A stretch of 64,000 nt of DNA from Magnetospirillum sp. XM-1 (GTDB lineage Bacteria > Pseudomonadota > Alphaproteobacteria > Rhodospirillales > Magnetospirillaceae): positions 2,108,001 through 2,172,000 of the forward strand of contig NZ_LN997848.1 in the NCBI RefSeq assembly GCF_001511835.1, read 5' to 3'. The notes under the pieces are model-generated. The model was given only the letters and a program-made list of their open reading frames with translations, had not been told where the DNA came from and did not search any database. The position numbers and the translations under genes are program-made. Positions 45,662-54,346 of this stretch are shown one piece after another (the stretch's first letter is position 1; every line of letters begins with the position of its first letter).

Positions 45662-46421
45662 CGAGGTTGGCACGCCCAAGCCGGCGGCCCCTGTTCCCCA
45701 CGCCAACAACAAGACGCGCCGCATGGTGATGCGCTCCATCGCCATGGGCGGGGCCGTGGTTGGCGCTTCGCTGTTCGGATTCTTTCCGGTGCTGCGCAAG
45801 TGGACGCCCCGGCTGCGGCCGCCGGGCGCCATCGACGAGGCGGAGTTCCTGGCGGCCTGCATCAAGTGCGGCCAGTGCGTCCAGGTCTGCCCGGTGCGCG
45901 CCATCGCGCTCGGCGATCTGGACGAGGGCTTCGGCGTCGGCGTGCCCTATGTTCCGGCCCGCGAACAGGCCTGCGACTTCTCGTGCGACGCGGTGCAGTG
46001 CGTGCTGGCCTGCCCCACGGGGGCGCTCAGCCACAAGATCAGCAAGAAGGAAGAGGTCCATATGGGCCTCGCCCGCCTGGACCGCCCCAACGCCTGCCTG
46101 GCGCGCAAGGGCGAGGGCTGGAAGGGCCCGGCGCGGCCCGCGCCCTTCAAGGGCGTCCACCGCTATACCGAGATCGACCGCTGGAAGCCGGTCAAGCTGG
46201 CCGAATACAAGTACGACCTGGAGCTTTGCGACCTGTGCGTCCGCGAATGCCCGGTTCCCAACGCCATCAGCATGGAGCCCATGAGCAAGGATCCCGCCGA
46301 CAAGCGCAGGACCCCGGTGGTGCACCAGGCCTGCGTCGGCTGCGGCATGTGCGAGATGATCTGCCCGACCGAGCCGGCCTCCATCGTCATCGACATCCGG
46401 CGCAAGTGGGGAGACGCGTGA
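45651..46421 (+). CDS. nosG: NosG, polyferredoxin
   Basis: A 256-residue NapG/MauM-type ferredoxin with an N-terminal RR-containing membrane or Tat segment (TRRMVMRSIAMGGAVVG). Four iron-sulfur motifs are seen: CIKCGQCVQVCP, CDFSCDAVQCVLACP, CDLCVRECP and CVGCGMCEMICP. It should pass electrons from menaquinol, with NosH, toward cytochromes and NosZ. ATG 45651 follows GGGAG by five bases and overlaps nosD; a TTG at 45615 is an alternative. It ends with TGATG coupling to nosH. Confidence 0.9.
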   Translation: MMTDEVGTPKPAAPVPHANNKTRRMVMRSIAMGGAVVGASLFGFFPVLRKWTPRLRPPGAIDEAEFLAACIKCGQCVQVCPVRAIALGDLDEGFGVGVPYVPAREQACDFSCDAVQCVLACPTGALSHKISKKEEVHMGLARLDRPNACLARKGEGWKGPARPAPFKGVHRYTEIDRWKPVKLAEYKYDLELCDLCVRECPVPNAISMEPMSKDPADKRRTPVVHQACVGCGMCEMICPTEPASIVIDIRRKWGDA

Positions 46422-47383
46422 TGAAGCTCCTCCGATCCTTCAAGATCATGCTGGGCGCGGCGCCGCAAAAGCCCGCCAGCTACACCCCCGAAGCCCAGGC
46501 CATGATGGAGGCCAAGCGGCAGGTCAAGGGGACCGAGCGGGCCCGCCAGATCAAGGAAGCCCACGCCGAGAAGCACTCCCACAAGTGGCGCAACATCCGC
46601 TGGGCGACGCTGATCATGGTCAACATGATCTTCGTGCTGTCGTTCCGCTTCGACGTCCAGCTGGTGGAAGGCGCGCTGACCGCGTCGCGCGTCATCGGCT
46701 TCCACTTCGCCGATTTGAATTCCGCCATCCAGGTGATGCTGGCCTACAAGGTCATCCTGATCAACCTGGTGATCGGCACCGGTACGGTGCTGTTCATGTG
46801 GTGGCTCTTGGGCGGGCGCACCTTCTGCTCCTGGACCTGCCCCTACCACCTGCTGGCCGAGATCGCCGAGAAGATCCATCTGGCGCTGGCCAAGCGCAAG
46901 ATGGTGGTGGACTACCCCCTGCACCGCGGCTCGCGCACCGTGCTCTACGTGGTGTTCGCCCTGCTGGCGGTGGTCAGCGGCTATACGGTGTTCGAATCCA
47001 TCTCGCCCACCGGCATCGTCAGCCGCGCCCTGATCTACGGGCCCGGCCTGGCCATGGTCTGGGTGCTGGGCCTTCTGGTCTACGAGATCATCTTCATCCG
47101 CCGCATGTGGTGCCGCTACATCTGCCCCATCGGGCTGACCTACGGCTTCGTCGGTGCGGTCTCGCCGCTCCGGGTGACCTACAACATGGAGAATTGCCTG
47201 AACGAGGGCGATTGCCGCAAGGTCTGCCTGGTGCCCCATGTGCTGGAATGCACCAAGAAGACCTATGCCGAGGATGTCAACGTCGCCATCGGCGCCGATT
47301 GCACCCGCTGCGGCCTGTGCATCGACGCCTGTCCCACCGGCTCGCTGAAATTCGAGGTCAAGGGTTTGGACAAGCTGTTGTAG
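46421..47383 (+). CDS. nosH: NosH, NapH-type membrane ferredoxin
   Basis: A 320-residue membrane protein with four or five helices between about residues 65 and 245. It carries the two cytoplasmic CxxxCP motifs (FCSWTCPYH and WCRYICPIG) and C-terminal cluster motifs CLNEGDCRKVC and CTRCGLCIDACP. NosH with NosG is thought to oxidise menaquinol for clade II N2O reduction. The ATG overlaps the nosG stop. The first 60 residues are charged and cytosolic. Confidence 0.9.
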   Translation: MKLLRSFKIMLGAAPQKPASYTPEAQAMMEAKRQVKGTERARQIKEAHAEKHSHKWRNIRWATLIMVNMIFVLSFRFDVQLVEGALTASRVIGFHFADLNSAIQVMLAYKVILINLVIGTGTVLFMWWLLGGRTFCSWTCPYHLLAEIAEKIHLALAKRKMVVDYPLHRGSRTVLYVVFALLAVVSGYTVFESISPTGIVSRALIYGPGLAMVWVLGLLVYEIIFIRRMWCRYICPIGLTYGFVGAVSPLRVTYNMENCLNEGDCRKVCLVPHVLECTKKTYAEDVNVAIGADCTRCGLCIDACPTGSLKFEVKGLDKLL

Positions 47384-47444
47384 GTTGAAGCCCGTTCCCG
47401 GAGTTGGGCCGGGATGGGCGAGGGCAAGAGGACATGCAGCGGGA

Positions 47445-48290
47445 ATGATCGTTTTCGAGAACGTCTCCAAGACCTTCAAGCGCCACCGGGTGCTGGACGG
47501 CGTCAGCCTGTCCATCGACAAGGGCGAGCGGATCGCCCTGGTGGGCTCCAACGGCGCGGGCAAGACCACCCTGATCCGCTGCCTGCTGGGCGAGTACCTG
47601 CACGAGGGATCGGTCACGGTCAACGGCTTGCCGCCGCGCGGCAACCGCAAGACCGTGCTGTCCCATGTGGGCTTCGTGCCGCAGATTCCGCCGCCCTTGA
47701 AGATGCCGGTGGGCGAATTGGTCAACTTCTCGGCCGCCGTCTGCGGCTCGGACCCGGACCGTATCATCGCCATGGTGCGCGAACTGGGCCTGGACTGGGA
47801 CATGGTGCGGGGCCGCCCCTTCGTGAAGCTGTCGGGCGGCATGAAGCAGAAGATGCTGATCGGCATCGCGCTGGGCCGCGATTCCGACCTGCTGATCATG
47901 GACGAGCCCGCCGCCAATCTGGACCCCGAGGCGCGGCACATCTTCTTCCACCTGCTGCACGAGCGGAAGGACAACGCCGTCATGCTGATCACCAGCCACC
48001 GCCTGGACGAGGTGGCGGCGCTGGTCAACCGCGTGGTCGAGATGGACCAGGGAAAGGTGGCGCTGGACGACCGCGTCGCCGACGACGTGGAGATGACGGC
48101 GCGCCTCGACTGCGTGGTGCGCCTGACGCGGGCCGAGCCGGCCTTCGCGCGTGCCATGGGCGACTGGCATTTCCAGCCCGAGCAGGACGGCACGGCGTGG
48201 CGGGGCGTGGTCAACGGCCCCGACCGGCTGCGCTTCCTGGGCGTGCTGGCCCGCTATGCCGGTCTGGTGGCCGGCATCGAGATGAAATAG
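47445..48290 (+). CDS. nosF: NosF, ABC transporter ATPase
   Basis: A 281-residue ABC ATPase. Walker A is GSNGAGKTT (residues 34-42), the signature is LSGGMKQK, and Walker B is LLIMDEP, followed by an H-loop in LITSHRLDE. With NosY and NosD it supports CuZ assembly, probably by moving a sulfur species. I use ATG 47445, where the family alignment starts, rather than an upstream in-frame ATG that adds 20 residues. nosL follows after 11 bases. Confidence 0.93.
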   Translation: MIVFENVSKTFKRHRVLDGVSLSIDKGERIALVGSNGAGKTTLIRCLLGEYLHEGSVTVNGLPPRGNRKTVLSHVGFVPQIPPPLKMPVGELVNFSAAVCGSDPDRIIAMVRELGLDWDMVRGRPFVKLSGGMKQKMLIGIALGRDSDLLIMDEPAANLDPEARHIFFHLLHERKDNAVMLITSHRLDEVAALVNRVVEMDQGKVALDDRVADDVEMTARLDCVVRLTRAEPAFARAMGDWHFQPEQDGTAWRGVVNGPDRLRFLGVLARYAGLVAGIEMK

Positions 48291-48301
48291 GAGCGGACGA
48301 A

Positions 48302-48799
48302 ATGTGCGAGCGTCATAGCGTCAATCGCCGCCGCTTCCTGGCCCTGGTGCCGGGCATGGCGATCGCCGTGTCGGCCTGCGGCCAGCAATCCACCGGGCCG
48401 GTGGAGATCAAGTGGGGCCGCGAGACCTGCGAATATTGCGGCATGATCATCGACGATCCCCGCTTCGCCGCCCAGGTGCGGGGCAAGGACGGTAAGGTCC
48501 GCAAGTTCGACGATCTGGGCGACGCGGTGCTGTGGATGGCCAAGCAGGGCTGGGCCGACGACGCGTCGGTGGAGTTCTGGGTCGGCGGCGTCGAGACGGA
48601 AAAGTGGATCGACGGCCGCAAGGCCTTCTACATCGATGGCCAGCATACTCCCATGGCCCACGGCTTCGGCGCGCTGGGCCAGGGGCGGAATGGGGCGGTC
48701 GATTACGTCGCCATGAAGAACGCCGTGCTGGCCCGGGGCTCCACCAGTCGTTGCGAGCCCTCGGAGACCCCCTCGAACCCCACGACGCGAGACGGCTGA
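48302..48799 (+). CDS. nosL: NosL, copper-binding lipoprotein
   Basis: A 165-residue predicted lipoprotein. The lipobox VSAC places the acylated cysteine at C26, after an N-terminal RRRF segment. The metal motif CEYCGM is at residues 43-48 (C43, C46, M48). NosL delivers Cu(I) to apo-NosZ with NosD. The order here is nosF-nosL-nosY, with nosL between the two transporter genes. Its stop overlaps the nosY ATG (TGATG). Confidence 0.92.
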   Translation: MCERHSVNRRRFLALVPGMAIAVSACGQQSTGPVEIKWGRETCEYCGMIIDDPRFAAQVRGKDGKVRKFDDLGDAVLWMAKQGWADDASVEFWVGGVETEKWIDGRKAFYIDGQHTPMAHGFGALGQGRNGAVDYVAMKNAVLARGSTSRCEPSETPSNPTTRDG

Positions 48800-49626
48800 T
48801 GAACGCGCTCTATCTCACCGCCCGGCTGGACATCGCGGAATCGCTGCGGTCCCGCTGGTTCATGTTCTACTCCATCGTGTTCGGCGGCATCGTGGTGCTG
48901 CTGTTCGTCTTTGGCCTGACCGAATCGCGCATCCTGGGCTTCACCGGCCTGTCGCGCCTGCTGGTCACGTATATCCAGCTCTGTGTCGCCATCCTGCCGG
49001 TGTTCATCCTGATCACCACGGTGAGATCCGTGGCGGGCGACCGCGACGCCGGCGTGTTCGAATACATGCTGTCCCTGCCGGTGCCGCTTTACGCCTGGTT
49101 CTGGGGCAAGATGCTCGGCCGTTTCGTGGTGGTGTTCCTGCCGGTGTTCGGCGCCATGGCGGTGGCGGCCATTTATGCCGCGCTGCGCGGCATCGAGGTG
49201 GATTGGAGCCTGTTCGTGCTCTACACCGCCCTGCTGGTGGCCCTGGCCTGGGCGTTTCTCGGCATCGGCATGCTGATCTCCACCCTGGCGCGCACCCCCG
49301 ACGTGGCGCAGACCGGCGCCTTCCTCACCTGGCTGGTGCTGCTCCTGTTCCTCGACCTGATCCTTTTGGGCCTGATGGTCCGCGAAAGGCTGCCGCTGGA
49401 ACTGATCGTCGGCATCGCGGTGGCCAATCCGCTGCAAAGCTTCCGCACCGCCGCCATCTTGCTGTTCGACCCGCAGATGGTGGTGCTGGGGCCCAGCTCC
49501 TATGTGATCCTCGACGCGCTGGGCCGCAGCGGCTATCTTACATTCGCACTTGCTTATCCAATCGCGCTGGGCACGCTCAGCGCCGGGGTCGGCTACTTCC
49601 TGTTCCGTCGGGGTGATCTTCCTTGA
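48799..49626 (+). CDS. nosY: NosY, ABC transporter permease
   Basis: A 275-residue ABC-2 type permease with six membrane segments, typical for NosY. The segment VAGDRDAGVFEYMLSLPVP in the first cytosolic loop is family-like. It pairs with NosF and NosD. It is coupled to nosL upstream and overlaps the TTG start of ubiE/menG downstream (TTGA). Confidence 0.92.
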   Translation: MNALYLTARLDIAESLRSRWFMFYSIVFGGIVVLLFVFGLTESRILGFTGLSRLLVTYIQLCVAILPVFILITTVRSVAGDRDAGVFEYMLSLPVPLYAWFWGKMLGRFVVVFLPVFGAMAVAAIYAALRGIEVDWSLFVLYTALLVALAWAFLGIGMLISTLARTPDVAQTGAFLTWLVLLLFLDLILLGLMVRERLPLELIVGIAVANPLQSFRTAAILLFDPQMVVLGPSSYVILDALGRSGYLTFALAYPIALGTLSAGVGYFLFRRGDLP

Positions 49627-50354
49627 CCTCATCGCTTTCGGGCACCTTCGGCTTCCAGTCGGTCACGCCGGAAGAGCGTGAGCAGCGCATCCGCGCGGTG
49701 TTCAACGCCGTGGCGCCGCGTTACGACCTGATGAACGACGTGATGAGCTTCGGCATCCATCGCCTGTGGAAGCGGGCGATGGTCAGGGCGGCCCGCCCGG
49801 CGGCGGGACAGGTGATCGTCGATCTGGCCGGTGGTACCGGCGACGTGGCCCGTCTGCTGGCGGCGCCCGACCGCCGGGTGATGGTCTGCGACCCCTCGCC
49901 CGAGATGATGGCGGTGGGCGAGAAGCGCTGCCGGGGCCTCGGCGTCCAGTTCGTGGAGGGCAAGGCTGAGGCCATGCCTTTCGAGACCAATTCGGTGGAC
50001 ACGCTGACCATCGCCTTTGGTCTGCGCAACGCCACCAGCCCCGAAGCCGCCCTGGCCGAGATCTTCCGGGTCTTAAAGCCCGGCGGCTGGTTCGTCTGCC
50101 TGGAATTCTCCAAGCCCTGGGCGCTGATCCGTCCGTTCTACGACGCCTATTCCTTCCATGTGATTCCGCGCCTGGGGGCCTGGATCGCCCGCGAACCCGC
50201 TGCCTATTCCTATCTGGTGGAATCCATCCGCCGCTTCCCCGATCAAAAGGAAATGGCCGGGCTGATGCGCGTCGCCGGGTTCGAGCGTATCGACTGGCGC
50301 AATCTGTCCATGGGCATCGCCTGCCTGCATTCCGGCGTGAAGCCCGCGTCATGA
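49623..50354 (+). CDS. ubiE: UbiE/MenG quinone C-methyltransferase
   Basis: A 243-residue class I methyltransferase that methylates demethylmenaquinone and/or the ubiquinone precursor. The N-terminus FGFQSVTPEEREQRIRAVF and RYDLMNDVMSFGIHRLWK, the SAM loop VDLAGGTGDVA, and LTIAFGLRN are UbiE signatures. The start is TTG at 49623, overlapping the nosY stop. Its C-terminal stop overlaps the menA ATG. Because it sits between nos genes and menA I favour a menaquinone role; a genome-wide second ubiE would test this. Confidence 0.88.
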   Translation: MTSSLSGTFGFQSVTPEEREQRIRAVFNAVAPRYDLMNDVMSFGIHRLWKRAMVRAARPAAGQVIVDLAGGTGDVARLLAAPDRRVMVCDPSPEMMAVGEKRCRGLGVQFVEGKAEAMPFETNSVDTLTIAFGLRNATSPEAALAEIFRVLKPGGWFVCLEFSKPWALIRPFYDAYSFHVIPRLGAWIAREPAAYSYLVESIRRFPDQKEMAGLMRVAGFERIDWRNLSMGIACLHSGVKPAS

Positions 50355-51298
50355 AGCTCGAGTCCGGCCAGCCCGAAAGCCCGTCGCTGGTCATCGATGG
50401 ACAGCATGCCAGCCGGGTCGACCAGCCGCCGGACGGCTGGCGGCTGTGGTGGCTGGCCATCCGGCCCAAGACGCTGACCATTTCCGTGGCACCCGTGGTG
50501 GCGGGCAGCGCCCTGGCGCTGGCCGATACCGGCGGCCTCGATCCCAGGCCCTTCGCCGCCTCGCTGCTGGGGGCGCTGGCCATCCAGGCGGGCACCAATC
50601 TCTACAACGACGTGGGCGACGCGGTCCGTGGCGGCGACCAGCCGTTGCGCCAGGGACCGCCGCGCGTCACCGCGCTGGGCTGGGCGACGCCCGAGCGGGT
50701 GCGCCGCGCCGCGCTGGTCAGCTTCGCCCTGGCCGCCCTGGTCGGCCTCTATCTGGTCTGGCTGGGCGGCTGGCCCATCATCGCCCTGGGGCTGGCCTCG
50801 CTGCTGGCCGGCTGGGCCTATTCCAGCGGGCCGAAGCCCATCGCCTATACCCCCAGCGGCGAAGCCTTCGTCATCGCCTTTTTCGGCATCGGCGCGGTGG
50901 GCGGGACCTATTACCTGCAGACCCTTTCCCTGACCGGTCAGTCGATCATGGTCGGCATTGCCATCGGCGCGGTGGCGGCGGCGGTGCTGCTGGCCAACAA
51001 TTACCGCGACATGGAGGCCGACCGGCTGGCCGGACGCCGCACCCTGGCCATCCGCGCCGGCATCGAGGCGTCCAAGGCGGTCTACGGCATGTTGCTGCTG
51101 GCGTCGGTCGGCTTGCTGGCCTCGCCGCTGGGCCCCAAGGGCGGCTGGCTGTGTCTGGGCGCGTTGCCTTTCGCCCTGTGGCTGATCCTGAAATTCGCCA
51201 CGAGTCCGCGTGGTCCGGCCTTCAACGCCATCCTGGCGTCCACGGCGCGCTTCCAGCTGCTGTTGGCCGGATTGCTGGCGGTGGGAGTGCTGCTGTGA
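50351..51298 (+). CDS. menA: 1,4-dihydroxy-2-naphthoate prenyltransferase
   Basis: A 315-residue UbiA-superfamily membrane enzyme with eight to nine helices that attaches the isoprenoid tail to DHNA in menaquinone synthesis. The motifs RPKTLTISVAPVVAGSAL, NLYNDVGDAVRGGD (first Asp-rich site) and NNYRDMEADRLAGRRTL (second site) fit MenA rather than UbiA. A hydrophilic leader of about 30 residues precedes the first helix. The ATG overlaps the ubiE stop, and its TGA overlaps the GTG of the next gene. Confidence 0.88.
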   Translation: MKLESGQPESPSLVIDGQHASRVDQPPDGWRLWWLAIRPKTLTISVAPVVAGSALALADTGGLDPRPFAASLLGALAIQAGTNLYNDVGDAVRGGDQPLRQGPPRVTALGWATPERVRRAALVSFALAALVGLYLVWLGGWPIIALGLASLLAGWAYSSGPKPIAYTPSGEAFVIAFFGIGAVGGTYYLQTLSLTGQSIMVGIAIGAVAAAVLLANNYRDMEADRLAGRRTLAIRAGIEASKAVYGMLLLASVGLLASPLGPKGGWLCLGALPFALWLILKFATSPRGPAFNAILASTARFQLLLAGLLAVGVLL

Positions 51299-52155
51299 TC
51301 ACCCAGGCCGCGCTTCCCCTGGCGCTCGCCTTCATCATGTTCGCCATGGGCCTGACCATGGACGGGCGCGATTTCCGCGTCGTATTTGGCCAGCCCAAGG
51401 CCATGGCGGTGGGGCTGGCGGCCAAGCTGGTGCTGCTGCCCGCGCTCGGCCTCGCCCTGGTGCTGGCCTGGAAGCCCCAGCCCGATTTCGCCGTGGGCAT
51501 GATCCTGCTGGCCGCCTGTCCGGCCGGCGTGACCTCGGCCCTGCTGACCCATCATGCCGGCGGGCGCATCGCGCTGGCCGCCACCATCACCGCGCTCACC
51601 TCCCTGGCCGCCACCGTGACCGTGCCGCTGCTGGTCAATTTCGGTCTGGCCCTGTTCGCCGGCTATGACCGGTCGGTCGAGATTCCCGTGGGCAAGATGA
51701 CGCTGGGGATCTTCCTGGTAGACACGGTGCCGCTGGCCCTGGGGCTGGCCATCCAGCGCCTGTGGCCGCAGGCGGCCGAGCGGATGGGGCGCCTGGCGCG
51801 GCCCGTCGCCACCTTGCTGTTCGCCCTGATCGTGGTGGGCGCCTTCGTCAGCCAGCGCCAGTCGCTGATCGACCATGTGGGCGACGTGGTGCCGGCCGCC
51901 CTGGCGCTCAATCTGGCGGCCATGAGCGGGGCCTGGGCGCTGGGCGCGTTCGCCCGCCTGGATTTGGCCGACCGCATCGCCGTGGTGATGGAGAACGGGC
52001 TGCAGAACGGGGCGCTGGGCATCTTCGTGGCGGTGACGCTGCTGGGCAACCCCGCCATGATGGTGCCCAGCATCGTCTACGCCTTCGTCATGAACCTCAC
52101 CGCCATCGCCTTCATCTGGGCGGTGCGGCGGCGCAGCCGGACCGTTACCGGTTAG
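51295..52155 (+). CDS. BASS-family (bile acid:sodium symporter-like) transporter
   Basis: A 286-residue membrane protein with about nine to ten helices. The segment FAMGLTMDGRDFRVV near the N-terminus and VMENGLQNGALGIFVAV near residue 230 are typical of the BASS/SBF family, with ACPAGVTSALLTHHAGG in between. The start GTG at 51295 overlaps the menA TGA and follows GGGAG by 7 bases, so it is coupled to menA. BASS proteins import organic anions; the substrate here is unknown. Its end overlaps the convergent acuI-like gene by 11 bases. Confidence 0.82.
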   Translation: MITQAALPLALAFIMFAMGLTMDGRDFRVVFGQPKAMAVGLAAKLVLLPALGLALVLAWKPQPDFAVGMILLAACPAGVTSALLTHHAGGRIALAATITALTSLAATVTVPLLVNFGLALFAGYDRSVEIPVGKMTLGIFLVDTVPLALGLAIQRLWPQAAERMGRLARPVATLLFALIVVGAFVSQRQSLIDHVGDVVPAALALNLAAMSGAWALGAFARLDLADRIAVVMENGLQNGALGIFVAVTLLGNPAMMVPSIVYAFVMNLTAIAFIWAVRRRSRTVTG

Positions 52156-53140
52156 GGTCGACCACCACGCGGCCCTTGACGTCGCCCTTGAGGATTCGGG
52201 CTCCCATCTCGGGCAATTCCGCCAGACGGATTTCGGTGGTCAGCGCGTCGAGCCTGTCCAAGGGCAGCAACTCGGCCAGACGCTTCCAGGCGAGGATGCG
52301 CCTGGGCTTCGGGCACATCACCGAATCGATGCCCAGGATGCTGGCGCCGCGCAGCAGGAAGGGCAGCACCGTCATATTGAACTCGACGCCGCCGGCATTG
52401 CCGCACGACGCCACCGCACCCCGCATGCGAAGCGAGGCGACGGTATTGGCGAGCGTCGCGCCGCCGACCGAGTCCACGGCCGCCGCCCAGCGTTCCGACA
52501 GCAGCGGCTTGGGCGGCGGCGCGCCCACCTCGGCGCGGTCGACGATGGAGGTCGCCCCCAGCGAACGCAGATAATCTCCCAGGCTTTCGCGCCCCGTGGA
52601 CGCCGCCACCCGGTAGCCCAGCCTGGATAAGAGCAGCACGGCGACGCTGCCCAGCCCGCCGGCGGCGCCGGTGACCAGCACCTCGCCCTCGTCGGTGGTG
52701 CGAAGGCCGTGATCCTCGAGCGCCATCACCGCCAGCATGGCGGTGAAGCCGGCGGTGCCTACCGCCATGGCCTGGCGGGTGGACAGTCCGGCGGGAAGGG
52801 GCACCAGCCATTCGGCCTTGACCCGGGCCTTGGCGCCGTAGCCGCCCCAATGGGTTTCGCCCACCCGCCAGCCGGTCAGGATCACCTTGTCGCCCGGCTT
52901 GAATTCGGCCGAGGAACTGGCCTCGACCGTGCCGGCGAAATCGACGCCGGGCACGTGCGGGTATTTGCGCACCAGACGGCCCAGTCCGCCCAGGATCATG
53001 CCGTCCTTGTAGTTCAGGGTGCTGTACTCGACCTTGACCAGCACCTCGCCCTCGGGCAGGTCGGCTTCGGTCAGCCGGCGGATGGAGGCGGTCACCTTGC
53101 CGCCGGTCTCGTCAAGCATCAGGGCGGGAAAATCGCTCAC
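52145..53140 (-). CDS. acuI: AcuI-type acrylyl-CoA reductase / YhdH-family oxidoreductase
   Basis: A 331-residue zinc-independent MDR-family NADPH oxidoreductase. The segment VEYSTLNYKDGMILGG near residue 40, VPGVDFAGTVE near 70, the nucleotide loop VTGAAGGLGSVAV near 155, and the end GRVVVDPNR are AcuI/YhdH signatures. Such enzymes reduce acrylyl-CoA to propionyl-CoA. The GTG at 53140 follows AGGAGG by 5 bases, and MSDFPAL is the family start. It is monocistronic and convergent with the transporter. Confidence 0.8.
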   Translation of the reverse strand: MSDFPALMLDETGGKVTASIRRLTEADLPEGEVLVKVEYSTLNYKDGMILGGLGRLVRKYPHVPGVDFAGTVEASSSAEFKPGDKVILTGWRVGETHWGGYGAKARVKAEWLVPLPAGLSTRQAMAVGTAGFTAMLAVMALEDHGLRTTDEGEVLVTGAAGGLGSVAVLLLSRLGYRVAASTGRESLGDYLRSLGATSIVDRAEVGAPPPKPLLSERWAAAVDSVGGATLANTVASLRMRGAVASCGNAGGVEFNMTVLPFLLRGASILGIDSVMCPKPRRILAWKRLAELLPLDRLDALTTEIRLAELPEMGARILKGDVKGRVVVDPNR

Positions 53141-53269
53141 ATTCGCCTCCTGGTCGGATGGAAAGCCGATGGACAGTGTAGCAGCGCCGGTTGCGGCCCG
53201 CACCGGGCGTTATCGACAAGATCGGGGGCCCCGGTTACCTTGGGCGATGATCCGGCCGGAGAGAAAGCC

Positions 53270-54346
53270 ATGAGCGATACCGCAACCATCCAGCGCCCCT
53301 TTGCCCATTTAGCCGGGACGGGGGGGATGGTCCGGCTGGCCCTGGTCAACCTGCTGCTGTCGATCCTGACCTTGTCGCTCTACCGGTTCTGGGGCAAGAC
53401 AAGGGTGCGCCGCCTGCTGTGGGGCGGCACCCAGGCCTGGAATGATCCGGTGGAATACACCGGCACCGGCAAGGAATTGTTCGTCGGCTTCCTGCTGGTC
53501 CTGGTCCTGATCTACCTGCCCATCGTCGCCGGCTTCGGCTGGGCGCAGGTTCTGGTCACCGCCGGAAACCCCCTGGGCGGGGCGGTGATTTCGGTGCTGT
53601 ACCTGCTGACCGTGCTGCTGGTGTCGGTGGGGCTCTTTCGGGCGCGGCGCTACCAGTTGAGCCGCACCCGCTGGCGCGGCATCAAGGGCGGCCAGACCGG
53701 CTCGGGCTGGAGCTACGCGTTTCGTTCGCTGCTGGTGTGGGTCGCCGTGCCGCTCAGCCTGGGCTGGGCCTGGCCGGCCGGTGAGATGTGGCTGGCCCGT
53801 TACCGTTTCGGCAACACTACCTTCGGCGACACCCATCTGAAATGCGAGGCCACGGCGTCCGGTCTTTACGGCCGCTTCTTCCTGGTGTGGATCAGCGGGC
53901 TGGTGTTCGCGGTGGCGGCCATGGGGCTGGGCGGCGCAACCTTCACCATGGTTGAGCAGGGGGCGCTGGACGAGGCCGCCGCCGGGCTGTCCTTCACCCT
54001 GGTGATCATGGTGCTGGCGGTGCTGATCCTGGCCCTGCCCTGGGCGTGGTACCGGGCGGGCTTCTACCGCAACCTGGCGGCGGGCATCGAATTCGAGGGC
54101 AGCCGCTTTTCGGCCGACACGGGCGCGTGGCGGCTGATGCGTCTGGTGGCGGGCAACATGATCATCTCGCTGTTCAGCTTGGGGATTCTGCGCCCCTGGG
54201 CCTCGCTTCGCACCTTCCGCTACGCCTGCGCGGTCATCGGCGTCGAGGGCGAGCCCGATTTCGCCGCCGTGCATCGCTCGGCCGATGCCGGCCCCTCCAC
54301 CGGCGAGGGGCTGGTGGCCGTCCTCGACGGAGCGGGCGAGTTTTGA
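53270..54346 (+). CDS. DUF898 (YjgN-like) membrane protein
   Basis: A 358-residue integral membrane protein of the YjgN/DUF898 family with about seven helices. Repeated segments TLSLYRFWGKTRVRR and LFSLGILRPWASLRTFRYAC, with the family's LARYRFGNTTFGD near residue 178, identify it. The function is unknown. Its TGA overlaps the TTG start of the M48 protease, so the two are an operon; the DUF898-M48 pairing recurs in proteobacteria. Confidence 0.82.
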   Translation: MSDTATIQRPFAHLAGTGGMVRLALVNLLLSILTLSLYRFWGKTRVRRLLWGGTQAWNDPVEYTGTGKELFVGFLLVLVLIYLPIVAGFGWAQVLVTAGNPLGGAVISVLYLLTVLLVSVGLFRARRYQLSRTRWRGIKGGQTGSGWSYAFRSLLVWVAVPLSLGWAWPAGEMWLARYRFGNTTFGDTHLKCEATASGLYGRFFLVWISGLVFAVAAMGLGGATFTMVEQGALDEAAAGLSFTLVIMVLAVLILALPWAWYRAGFYRNLAAGIEFEGSRFSADTGAWRLMRLVAGNMIISLFSLGILRPWASLRTFRYACAVIGVEGEPDFAAVHRSADAGPSTGEGLVAVLDGAGEF

